From: an uncultured Hyphomicrobiales bacterium
GTDB taxonomy: Bacteria > Pseudomonadota > Alphaproteobacteria > Rhizobiales > Ancalomicrobiaceae
Assembly: GCA_903930435.1 (NCBI GenBank)
Contig: CAIYYN010000042.1
Coordinates: 1 to 64,000 of the forward strand
Direction: 5' to 3'
Length of the DNA: 64,000 bases
A program made the translations under genes and the position numbers. Every line of letters starts with the position of its first letter. The stretch's first letter is position 1. The notes under the pieces were generated by a model, which was not told the DNA's origin, ran no database searches, and saw nothing but the letters and a program-made list of their open reading frames with translations. Shown in pieces: positions 48,895 to 57,225 of this stretch.

Positions 48895-49530
48895 TTGACC
48901 CGCATCTACCTGATCACGCCACGCGACATCGATCTCACGACATTCCCGGACAAACTGTCCGACGCGCTGGCAGGTGGTGATGTGGCTTCGTTGCTGATTG
49001 CGCCGGAAGGTGTCAGCGAGATGGCACTGCAGCGGATGGCGGAGGTTTTGACCCCGATCGCCCAGGCCGCAGGTGCAGCCGTCATGGTGCGAGACGACAC
49101 GCGTGCAAGCGTGCGCGCTAAAGCCGATGGCATTCACGTCGAGGCCGGGATCAACGATCTGAAAGAGGCAGTCAGCACGTTTCATCCGCAGCGGATCGTC
49201 GGTGCCGGACGAATCAAGACACGCCACGATGCGATGGAAGCGGCTGAAGCCGGAGCTGACTATATCTTCTTCGGCCTGATTGATCGGCCCGAAGAATCGG
49301 AACCCAACGTCAAGTCACTGGATTTTGCGGACTGGTGGGTGCCGTTGTTTGAACCGCCCTGCGTGGTCATGGCTGGATCATCTCTCTCGTCGGTTCAGTC
49401 TGTCGCCGAGACCGGTGCCGATTTCGTGGCCCTCCGCGATGCGATCTGGCTCGATCCTCGTGGTCCCAGAGCCGCAATCGAAGAGGCGGAGCGCATCCTG
49501 ACAGAAGTTCGACTGACGAGCGGAGCGTGA
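48895..49530 (+). CDS. ThiE-like (thiamine phosphate synthase family) protein
   Basis: TIM-barrel protein of 211 residues resembling ThiE/TenI: DGIHVEAG, RIVGAGRIKTRHDAMEAAEAGADYIFFGLI and the phosphate-loop-like VVMAGSSLSSV. The usual ThiE opening with QLR-K residues for the pyrimidine substrate is replaced by SLLIAPEGVSEM, so thiamine phosphate synthase activity is doubtful; it may be a divergent paralogue. The start is TTG at 48895 with GGAG 7 bp upstream. It overlaps or abuts the Sel1 gene. Confidence 0.78.
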   Translation: MTRIYLITPRDIDLTTFPDKLSDALAGGDVASLLIAPEGVSEMALQRMAEVLTPIAQAAGAAVMVRDDTRASVRAKADGIHVEAGINDLKEAVSTFHPQRIVGAGRIKTRHDAMEAAEAGADYIFFGLIDRPEESEPNVKSLDFADWWVPLFEPPCVVMAGSSLSSVQSVAETGADFVALRDAIWLDPRGPRAAIEEAERILTEVRLTSGA

Positions 49531-49535
49531 CAGCA

Positions 49536-50738
49536 ATGTCATCGCGTTACGTGATATCGTTCGGCATGTGGTTATTGCGCATTGGCGCGTTGTGCTCGGC
49601 GGCTTTGCCGCTGCTCTGCGGCCAAAGTCATGCTGCGTCATCAAACGAAACCAACACGCCAGTCGCACCGAAATCCGCTCCAGCGACGAAGCCGGCGTCA
49701 GTCCCATCAATATCCGTTCCTGCGCTCAAATATCCGGTCGGGTCATCAGGCACGAAAACCGATGCGGCGCAAAACCGAGAAAAGCTGACTGAAGACGATG
49801 CCTATGCAGCCTACCAGCGCGGCTATTTCATCGAAGCATTTGCTCTTGCGACCGAAATGGCCGGAAAGGGTGATGCGCAGGCCATGACCATGCTTGGTCA
49901 TCTCTACGAAGTCGGTCAGGGGATCAAGCGGGATCTCGGTCGCGCCGTTCAATGGTATGCGTTGGGGGCTGACCGTGGCGACAGGGAAGCTCAGGTGTCG
50001 CTGGGCTTGATGTACCTGAGCGGAACAGGCGTCCAGCCTGACATAAAGCGCGCTTCAGACCTGTTTGAGGCAGCTGCAAAGCAGGATCAGCCTGTTGCCC
50101 TGTTCAATCTGGCGACGATGCTCATTCAGGGACTCGGACAGCGACCTGATATCCCGCGTGCACGCGACCTGATGCACAAGGCAGCGCAGCTTGGAAACGT
50201 CGAGGCACAATATTCCTATGCGCTGATGCTGGAAGCAGACGCCCTGCCGAGCAATGAATCGGAGATTACCTATTGGATGGGTTTGGCCGCGCGGGCTGGT
50301 CATGTGCCTGCTGAAGTCGAATACGGTCTACGGCTCGCCAAAGGGCGAGGAGCGGAGAAAGATCTGGATACCGCCGTGCTATTCCTCAACCGGGCAGCCT
50401 GGGCGGGCAACGCGATTGCGCAAAATCGTATCGCGCATCTGATTGCGACCGGCACCGGATTGCCATTCAACGATGTTGAAGCCGCCAAATGGCATCTGCT
50501 CGCCAAGACTGCAGGCGTGCAGGACCCGGAACTTGAAGATCTGCTCTCGACATTGAAGCCGGATGACCTCAACAGAGCGAAGGCTTTGGCTGCAAATTGG
50601 CCCGGGATCCCCGCCGTGACCGTACCAGGCAGTTTTCGACCAGCGAGCGCGGATGGTGCCAAATTTGATCTATCCGGGCCGCTTCGCAACACAATAGCAC
50701 CACCCGAAACCCCGACAAATCCTGTCGCAACACACTAA
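49536..50738 (+). CDS. Sel1-repeat (TPR-like) secreted protein
   Basis: Periplasmic or surface protein of 400 residues. A signal peptide (hydrophobic WLLRIGALCSAALPLLCG, end near SHA) leads to a low-complexity Pro/Ser/Ala stretch and then about seven Sel1 repeats of 36 residues, such as AMTMLGHLYEVGQGIKRDLG and EAQVSLGLMYLSGTGVQPD. Such repeats mediate protein contacts. ATG at 49536 has GGAG 10 bp upstream; a GTG at 49527 would overlap the ThiE-like stop by 4 bp. Partner unknown. Confidence 0.87.
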   Translation: MSSRYVISFGMWLLRIGALCSAALPLLCGQSHAASSNETNTPVAPKSAPATKPASVPSISVPALKYPVGSSGTKTDAAQNREKLTEDDAYAAYQRGYFIEAFALATEMAGKGDAQAMTMLGHLYEVGQGIKRDLGRAVQWYALGADRGDREAQVSLGLMYLSGTGVQPDIKRASDLFEAAAKQDQPVALFNLATMLIQGLGQRPDIPRARDLMHKAAQLGNVEAQYSYALMLEADALPSNESEITYWMGLAARAGHVPAEVEYGLRLAKGRGAEKDLDTAVLFLNRAAWAGNAIAQNRIAHLIATGTGLPFNDVEAAKWHLLAKTAGVQDPELEDLLSTLKPDDLNRAKALAANWPGIPAVTVPGSFRPASADGAKFDLSGPLRNTIAPPETPTNPVATH

Positions 50739-50913
50739 AGCTGCGGCCGTGGTCAAACTTTTACGACTGTAACGTTGACGTGGCGGGCATGTTGCTGCAA
50801 CTCATCACGTGAATTCAAGCCTGTGTTCCTGCTCACGACAGGCGTCGCAATTCCTGACGCCGCTCGGCAGGGTGCATATCTTAAACTCGGAATTGCCAAT
50901 AAAGGATCCGCCG

Positions 50914-51705
50914 ATGGCTCGTTCAGCACTTCTCAATGTCATGGTCGACGCCGTCCGCAAGGCAGCCCGATCGCTCGTGCGTGATTTTGGCGAGGTTGAA
51001 AATCTGCAAGTTTCCTTGAAGGGTCCCGGGGACTTCGTTTCGGCAGCCGATCGCCGCGCTGAAGACATCCTGCGAACGGAACTGTCTCGCGTGCGTCCGG
51101 GTTACGGATTGCTGATGGAGGAGTCAGGTTCCATTGCGGGCAGCGATGACCAGCATCGCTGGATCGTCGACCCGCTCGATGGAACGACAAACTTCCTGCA
51201 TGGCATCCCGATCTTTGCAATTTCGGTCGCTCTTGAACGGCAGGGTCAGTTGGTTGCAGGCGTCATCTACAATCCCGTCATGGACGAACTGTACGTCGCC
51301 GAGCGGGGCGGTGGCGCATTCCTCAACGACCGCCGACTGCGCGTCGCCAATCGGCGCGAGATGCATGAATGCGTCATCGGCACAGGCATTCCCTTCGTCG
51401 GGCGTGGCGATCATCATGCCTATCTGAAACAGCAGCAGGCCGTCATGAACGAAACCGCCGGCATTCGCCGCTGCGGATCAGCGGCGCTGGATCTGGCCTG
51501 GGTTGCCGCTGGCCGGTTTGACGGGTTTTGGGAACAGGGCCTGCATCCCTGGGACATGGCAGCGGCCATCGTGCTGATCCGCGAAGCCGGTGGATTTGTC
51601 TCTGATCTGAGCGGAGGCGACAAGATGTTCGAAACGCAAGGGATATCCGCCGGGAACGAGACGGTTCACAAAAAGCTGCTCGATATCCTCGCCAAGGCAA
51701 AATGA
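50914..51705 (+). CDS. suhB: Inositol monophosphatase family protein
   Basis: Mg2+-dependent phosphatase of 263 residues, related to SuhB. Metal-binding motifs are LLMEESG, WIVDPLDGTTNFLHGIPIF, and WDMAAAIVLIREAGG. In E. coli SuhB also takes part in rRNA transcription complexes. AAGGA lies 7 bp before ATG 50914; the frame is open 35 codons upstream without support. A small inverted repeat (50840-50845/50855-50860) lies in the 175-bp leader. Confidence 0.93.
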   Translation: MARSALLNVMVDAVRKAARSLVRDFGEVENLQVSLKGPGDFVSAADRRAEDILRTELSRVRPGYGLLMEESGSIAGSDDQHRWIVDPLDGTTNFLHGIPIFAISVALERQGQLVAGVIYNPVMDELYVAERGGGAFLNDRRLRVANRREMHECVIGTGIPFVGRGDHHAYLKQQQAVMNETAGIRRCGSAALDLAWVAAGRFDGFWEQGLHPWDMAAAIVLIREAGGFVSDLSGGDKMFETQGISAGNETVHKKLLDILAKAK

Positions 51706-51851
51706 CCGAACAGGAAAGGCACAGGCCACCTGAATTGCTGGCTTGGCCTCAGGCTCGACGCAATTGACCGTTTTCCTGTCGCTGCAATCGCGTATCATCG
51801 CTTCATCCATTTGGTGAATCGGCGCGATGTCGGCGATTGAGGACGGTTTCA

Positions 51852-52901
51852 ATGGCACGGGACTACGACCCACACAAACTCTCCAGCCCTCAGCTTTTCC
51901 TGTGGCGGATGTTGATTTTTCTCATCATCGCGGCATTCGTCGTGCTGATCCTTTACTCGAAGATCATCGTCGCATTCAGGAACAATCCCGGGCTGAACGG
52001 GTTGATTGTCTGCGTCCTGGCCATGGGCATCCTGCTGGCCGTGCGTCAGGTGATCCGGTTGTTCCCGGAAGTCCGATGGGTCAATTCATTCCGGCGCAAT
52101 GATCCGGGGCTTGCGACAAGTCGTCAGCCGCGCCTGCTTGGACCGATGGCGGCCCTGCTGCGTGACCGCAATGGTCCGGTCGAGATCAGCCCGGAGGTCA
52201 TGCGATCGATACTCGATTCCATCGCGATGCGCCTTGATGAGACCCGCGATATCACGCGATATATCGGTGGATTGCTGATCTTTCTCGGACTGCTCGGAAC
52301 TTTCTGGGGTCTCAGCGAGACCGTCGCAGCGGTCGGCCTGACGATCCAATCCCTGAATGCTGGCGCTGGAAGCCTCGGATCTGTCTTTGACGAACTGAAA
52401 ACCGGTCTTGCTGCGCCACTCGGCGGCATGGGCGTCGCCTTCTCGTCTTCCCTCTTCGGACTGTCCGGATCCCTTGTCATCGGTTTTCTGGATCTGCAGG
52501 CAAGTCAGGCCCAAAATCGCTTTTACAACGAACTGGAAGACTGGCTTTCGAATGTGACGGCGCTTGATCTTGCCAATGGCTTTGATGCGGAAGGACAAAT
52601 CGGCTCGGTCGAGGCTCTGCGGGTTGCCATTGAACGTCTCTCTCGATCGGTGAACGAAGGTGCGCCAAGCGGTCCGAAGGTGAACGCCAATCAGGCGCTT
52701 GCCAGCCTCGCTGAAGGCATTCAGGGGCTGGTCACACATTTGCGCAGCGAGCAGCAAATGGTGCGAAACTGGATGGAGGATCAGTCAGCCGAAAGCCGCA
52801 AGGCGCGTGCACTGCTGGAACAATTGGCTGCCGACCACCGCACCCGCCTCGAGGCCAGCCATCTGACAGGCTCGGCGCATCCTGACCGGCAAGGAGAGTA
52901 A
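51852..52901 (+). CDS. MotA/TolQ/ExbB-family proton-channel protein (non-flagellar)
   Basis: Membrane protein of 349 residues. Two N-terminal helices (about residues 20-40 and 50-70) are followed by a cytoplasmic part and a TM pair with GGLLIFLGLLGTFWGLSETV and GMGVAFSSSLFGLSGSLVIG, matching the ExbB/MotA proton-channel core. The C-terminal 120 residues are helical and cytoplasmic. GAGGA lies 8 bp before ATG 51852. It is 2 bp from the next gene, a MotB-like partner, so they form a stator-like pair. No flagellar genes are nearby. Confidence 0.87.
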   Translation: MARDYDPHKLSSPQLFLWRMLIFLIIAAFVVLILYSKIIVAFRNNPGLNGLIVCVLAMGILLAVRQVIRLFPEVRWVNSFRRNDPGLATSRQPRLLGPMAALLRDRNGPVEISPEVMRSILDSIAMRLDETRDITRYIGGLLIFLGLLGTFWGLSETVAAVGLTIQSLNAGAGSLGSVFDELKTGLAAPLGGMGVAFSSSLFGLSGSLVIGFLDLQASQAQNRFYNELEDWLSNVTALDLANGFDAEGQIGSVEALRVAIERLSRSVNEGAPSGPKVNANQALASLAEGIQGLVTHLRSEQQMVRNWMEDQSAESRKARALLEQLAADHRTRLEASHLTGSAHPDRQGE

Positions 52902-52903
52902 CC

Positions 52904-53935
52904 ATGGGCCTGGCGCGCATGCGGCGACGTGACACGCACATCGACTACTGGCCAGGCTTTGTGGACGCCATGGCAACGCTGCTGCTTGTCATCATCTTCC
53001 TGCTATCAGTCTTCATGCTGTCGCAATATTTCCTGTCGAAAGAGGTCAATACGAAGGATTCTGCCCTCTCCAAACTCAACGCAGAGATTGCCGAACTAAC
53101 GCAACTTCTCTCGCTGGAGCGCTCGGCGAAGGGTGACACGGAAGAACAAGCCGCCAGCCTGCGCGCATCACTGGCAAATGCGGAGGCCGAGAAAGGACGA
53201 CTGGCCGCATTGGTTGCGGGTCAACCGGGAAGCGTCGGTACGGGTGATGACAAGGTTCAGGCGTTAACTGGCCAACTGGATGACGAAAAGCGTGTTACCC
53301 AGCGCGCATTGGCGCAGGTCGAACTGCTCAACCAACAGATCGCAGCTCTCCGACGCCAGATAGCCGCGCTGGAATCGGCCCTCAATGTCTCTGATAATCG
53401 TGACAAGGAAAGCCAGACGAAGATCGCCGATCTCGGTCGCAGGCTGAATCTGGCGCTCGCCCAGAAGGTCCAGGAACTCCAGCGCTATCGCTCCGACTTT
53501 TTTGGCAGGCTTCGCGAAATTCTTGGCAATCGCTCCGATATCAGCGTCGTCGGTGACCGCTTCGTCTTCCAGTCCGAAGTCCTGTTCCCCGTCGGACAGG
53601 AAAGCATCAACGACAGTGGGCGCAAGGATCTGGACAAGCTGGCGTCCGCCGTCAAGGAACTCGAGGGCGAAATACCGGCGGACGTGAACTGGACCATTCG
53701 CGTCGATGGCCATACGGATGCTCAACCCACAACAGCGACGGGCCGGTTCAAGTCGAACTGGGAACTATCGGCCGCACGCGCTATTTCCGTCGTTCGGTAT
53801 CTCGTGGAAAAGGGTGTGAACCCGCGACATCTCGTTGCTGCAGGGTTTGGCGAGTTCCAGCCGCTTGTCGACGGCAATACCCCTGACGCCTATGCAAAAA
53901 ACCGCCGCATTGAAATCAAGCTGACGGACCGATAA
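52904..53935 (+). CDS. MotB/OmpA-like peptidoglycan-binding protein
   Basis: Partner of the preceding channel protein, 343 residues. One N-terminal helix contains the likely proton-carrying Asp (GFVDAMATLLLVIIFLLSVF). A long coiled coil (about residues 50-190) spans the periplasm, and a C-terminal OmpA-like domain binds peptidoglycan (RVDGHTDAQPT, SNWELSAARAISVVRYL, AKNRRIEIKL). GGAG lies before the ATG. The long coiled coil is unlike short-linker MotB. Confidence 0.9.
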   Translation: MGLARMRRRDTHIDYWPGFVDAMATLLLVIIFLLSVFMLSQYFLSKEVNTKDSALSKLNAEIAELTQLLSLERSAKGDTEEQAASLRASLANAEAEKGRLAALVAGQPGSVGTGDDKVQALTGQLDDEKRVTQRALAQVELLNQQIAALRRQIAALESALNVSDNRDKESQTKIADLGRRLNLALAQKVQELQRYRSDFFGRLREILGNRSDISVVGDRFVFQSEVLFPVGQESINDSGRKDLDKLASAVKELEGEIPADVNWTIRVDGHTDAQPTTATGRFKSNWELSAARAISVVRYLVEKGVNPRHLVAAGFGEFQPLVDGNTPDAYAKNRRIEIKLTDR

Positions 53936-53943
53936 GCGCACGA

Positions 53944-54429
53944 ATGGAAACGAATTTCAAAAAATTTGCCGGCAAAATAGATGTCTATGCGGCGCAGCAG
54001 CTGGCCGAGATTGCCGATTTCTGGGTCGCGTCCTGGGCAAAGACGATGCCTGCAATTGACTTTGAACAGCGGCGTGGCTGGTTCTTGGCGCATATGGAGG
54101 CGCTGTCGTCAAATGGCATAGCAATCCGGGTCGCGATTGCAGAAGACGCCAAGATCGCGGGCGTCATCACGGTCGATCCGCGCGATGGGCATATCGACCA
54201 GATCTGCGTGAACCCTGAGTGGTGGGGCTGCGGCGTCGCTGAAGCCTTGATGGCAACGGCTAGACAGATATCCCCCGAGCAGCTCAAACTGGATGTAAAT
54301 GCAGACAATCCACGCGCGTTTGCCTTTTACGTGCGTGAAGGTTTTGAGGAATGCGGCAGGGATACAAACCCGCGATCGGGCTTGCCCATCATTCGGATGC
54401 TATGGATGCCTTCGGAAAGAAGTAGCTAA
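53944..54429 (+). CDS. GNAT-family N-acetyltransferase
   Basis: Protein of 161 residues. The acetyl-CoA loop region reads DQICVNPEWWGCGVAEALMATAR and the following strand LKLDVNADNPRAFAFYVREGFEECGR, the classic GNAT ending. It lies 8 bp after the MotB-like gene. The ribosome site is weak. Substrate unknown. Confidence 0.87.
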   Translation: METNFKKFAGKIDVYAAQQLAEIADFWVASWAKTMPAIDFEQRRGWFLAHMEALSSNGIAIRVAIAEDAKIAGVITVDPRDGHIDQICVNPEWWGCGVAEALMATARQISPEQLKLDVNADNPRAFAFYVREGFEECGRDTNPRSGLPIIRMLWMPSERSS

Positions 54430-54448
54430 AGCGATAGGTTCGGTGCAG

Positions 54449-55225
54449 TCATTTCACCACGACCATGAACCGTCGCGGAAACTGCAACAGCACCTTGCCA
54501 TCTGACTGGACCGGATAGGTGTCTTCGAGCCGTGCCCGATAGGCTTTCAGATAGCAGTCCCGCTCATCGGCATCGAGTGGATCAAGATAGGGACGCAAGC
54601 CGGTGGAGCGGAACCAGTCGATGATCCCTGCGTGGCCATCCATGACGTGGTTATAGGTTGTTGTCCAGAGATCGATCATCCGGCATTGGCCAACAAGCCG
54701 ATCATAGGTTTTCTGAACTGAGAGCAACTCGGTTCGGGCGCCCTGCGCGGCCGCAAGCTTCGTCGTCCAGGGCCCCTGCAGGGCAGCGTCACGCATGCCG
54801 CGATGGCTGGGTTCCTCCAGATTATCCGGCATCTGGACCGCCAAGACCCCACCGGGTGCAAGCAAAGAGACCAGACGCGGTAACAGGCTTTCGTGATCTG
54901 GCAGCCACTGCAACACGGCATTGGCAAACAGGAGATCAACCGGTTCATCAGGAACCCAGGTCGCAACGTCACCCAACGCGAATTCAGCGCCGCTCACCGT
55001 GCCGCGCGCCTTTTCGATCATGGCTGGGGAGGTATCGATTCCCAGTACGGATGCTGTCGGATAGCGGTCGACGAGTGGCTGTGTCGACAAGCCTGAACCA
55101 CAGCCGAGATCGACAATTCTGCCGGGATTGCTCAGTGGGACCCGCGCCAGAAGTTCCCGCGACGGGCGCTCGCGCTCATCAGCAAAGCGATCATAAAGCG
55201 CCGGATTCCAGTCAGAGGTGGTCAT
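54449..55225 (-). CDS. tam: Trans-aconitate 2-methyltransferase
   Basis: SAM-dependent methyltransferase of 258 residues that detoxifies trans-aconitate, an inhibitor of aconitase. It opens with DWNPALYDRFADERERPS and has motif I IVDLGCGSGLST, then FANAVLQWLPDH and GGVLAVQMPDNLEEPSH, all typical of Tam. It ends next to the plus-strand GNAT gene (convergent). It is 36 bp downstream of the ABC exporter gene. Confidence 0.92.
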   Translation of the reverse strand: MTTSDWNPALYDRFADERERPSRELLARVPLSNPGRIVDLGCGSGLSTQPLVDRYPTASVLGIDTSPAMIEKARGTVSGAEFALGDVATWVPDEPVDLLFANAVLQWLPDHESLLPRLVSLLAPGGVLAVQMPDNLEEPSHRGMRDAALQGPWTTKLAAAQGARTELLSVQKTYDRLVGQCRMIDLWTTTYNHVMDGHAGIIDWFRSTGLRPYLDPLDADERDCYLKAYRARLEDTYPVQSDGKVLLQFPRRFMVVVK

Positions 55226-55261
55226 GGTCGGTTTTCTCGCGTCCGGCGATCTTCGATCCGC

Positions 55262-57106
55262 CTATTGCGCCATATGCTCCAGTGCCATAGCGCCCGTCTC
55301 GAACTGCAGCCGGGCAAGTCTCGAATAGAGCCCGTTGGCGTTGGCCAGTTCGTCATGTGTGCCTTGCTCGATAATATGACCATCATCGAGCACCAGAATA
55401 CGATCACATTTCAGAATTGTCGCCAGCCGATGCGCGATCACGATTGTTGTGCGTCCTTGCATCAATCGCTCCAGTGCCGTCGTCACGAGCGTCTCGCTTT
55501 CTGCATCCAGCGCGCTGGTCGCCTCATCCAGCAGCAGGATCGGCGCATCCCGCAGCACCGCACGCGCAATCGCCAGTCGCTGGCGCTGACCACCGGACAG
55601 CGTCACACCACGCTCGCCGACTTGCGTCTGATAACCATCGGCCATCTTGGCGACGAACTCATCAACCAGCGCGACCTGCGCCGCAGCCAGGACTTCGCTA
55701 TCGCTGGCACCGGGTCGACCGAAACGGATGTTCTCCATCACGGTCATCGATAGCATCACGGAATCCTGGGGCACAATCGCAATCCGGGACCGGATATCTC
55801 CAGGTCGCGCATCAGCCACGTTAACATCGTCAATCGCGACGGTTCCGCTGACGGGATCATAGAGCCGTCCAAGCAGATGGAACACGGTCGACTTGCCTGC
55901 GCCGGAGGGGCCGACAAGCGCAATCGTCTCGCCGGGCCGCACGTCAAGCGAGAAATCGCGCAACACAAGATGGTCAGGTGCCGTCGGATAAGCGAAGGCA
56001 ACATGATCAAAGCGGATCGCGCCCTTTGCCTTTGGCAGATCCACAGGATTGGCCGGTGCACGCACTGTCGCGACGGTGGCAAGCAACTCGCCTAACCGTT
56101 CAGCGGCGCCCGCAGCAGAGGCGATGTCGCCCCAGACCTGGCTCAGTTCGCTCAAGGAACTCGCGGCCAGCAATGAATACAACAAAAACTGCGAGAGTGT
56201 ACCGGCAGTCAGGGTTCCGGCCTGAACGCCCTTTGCGCCGATCCAGAGAACCATGACAATGCTTGCGAAAACAAGAAAAATCCCGACCGCTGTCAGCAAC
56301 GATCGCGAGGCAATCGATTTACGCGCTGCCTCAAAGGCTTCCTCGACGGCTTCGGCGTAATGTCGGACCGCAAACATCTCATTGTTAAACGCCTGGAATT
56401 GACGGACAGCGCCAATAGCCTCTGTTGCATAGGCTGATGAGTTGGCGACCGTGTCCTGCGCCTTGCGCGATTGCCGGCTGACACTGCGGCCAAACCAGAC
56501 CAAGGGGAACACAATGAATGGTATGGCGATCAACACGAGACCGGAAAGCGCCGGGCTCGTGTAGACCATCATTGAAACGGCGCCCAGAAACAGAAACAGA
56601 TTGCGAAGCGCAGTCGAGATCGAAACGCCTGCCGTCGACTTTAATTGCGTTGTATCTGCCGTTAGTCGTGAGACGATCTCGCCGGACTTCGCCTGATCAT
56701 AAAAGGCGGCAGACAACTGCATGACGTGGCTGAACACCTGATCGCGCAGATCAGCCACGACACGTTCACCCATCGATGTCACGAGGTAGTATCGGCTTGA
56801 GCTTGCACCGGCCAGCACAAGGGCCAAGACAAGCAGCATCAGAAAATAACGGTCGATAAGTGCTGGATCAGATTGTCCAAAGCCAAAGTCGATCATCCGG
56901 CGCACAGCCAGCGGCAGGACGAGTGTCGTGCTCGCTGCCAGAAACAGCGCACCAAAGGCCAGGCAAACACGAAATCGATAGCGCCCGATGATTGGCAACA
57001 ACACACCGAGCGATCCCAGAGATTTCAGGGATCGCCGTCCAGCTTTCGATCCACTCGCTTCCCCGTTTGCCGATTTCGCTTCGCTATCAACCGCCAAAAC
57101 ACCCAT
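55262..57106 (-). CDS. ABC transporter, fused permease and ATPase (exporter)
   Basis: Half-transporter of 614 residues of the ABCB/MsbA type. The membrane domain (residues about 40-335) has six helices and precedes the ATPase domain with Walker A ALVGPSGAGKST, signature TLSGGQRQRLAIARA, Walker B ILLLDEATSALDAESE and the switch His in VIAHRL. It would export lipid, glycan or drug as a homodimer. The GAGG before ATG 57106 is very close, so the start is uncertain. Likely single-gene or with tam. Confidence 0.92.
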   Translation of the reverse strand: MGVLAVDSEAKSANGEASGSKAGRRSLKSLGSLGVLLPIIGRYRFRVCLAFGALFLAASTTLVLPLAVRRMIDFGFGQSDPALIDRYFLMLLVLALVLAGASSSRYYLVTSMGERVVADLRDQVFSHVMQLSAAFYDQAKSGEIVSRLTADTTQLKSTAGVSISTALRNLFLFLGAVSMMVYTSPALSGLVLIAIPFIVFPLVWFGRSVSRQSRKAQDTVANSSAYATEAIGAVRQFQAFNNEMFAVRHYAEAVEEAFEAARKSIASRSLLTAVGIFLVFASIVMVLWIGAKGVQAGTLTAGTLSQFLLYSLLAASSLSELSQVWGDIASAAGAAERLGELLATVATVRAPANPVDLPKAKGAIRFDHVAFAYPTAPDHLVLRDFSLDVRPGETIALVGPSGAGKSTVFHLLGRLYDPVSGTVAIDDVNVADARPGDIRSRIAIVPQDSVMLSMTVMENIRFGRPGASDSEVLAAAQVALVDEFVAKMADGYQTQVGERGVTLSGGQRQRLAIARAVLRDAPILLLDEATSALDAESETLVTTALERLMQGRTTIVIAHRLATILKCDRILVLDDGHIIEQGTHDELANANGLYSRLARLQFETGAMALEHMAQ

Positions 57107-57225
57107 CCTCTTTGGCTAAAACCAAGTGCTGTTTAGCCCGAATCGGTCACTGCTGATCCTGCGCCAGATCAAACAGAAGCCAGTTTAGGCCACGCACGCG
57201 ATGGCCCAACCATTCTTGTGTGTAA

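Noticed and set aside
50739-50913. suhB-type (RF00519) RNA upstream of the IMPase gene
   Set aside because: The leader contains a 6-bp hairpin only; I could not see the conserved T-rich terminator end of that RNA family.
51852-53935. Zorya-type defence (ZorA/ZorB) for the MotA/MotB-like pair
   Set aside because: No ZorC, ZorD or ZorE-like gene follows; the neighbours are IMPase, GNAT and tam. The pair appears to be chromosomal housekeeping.
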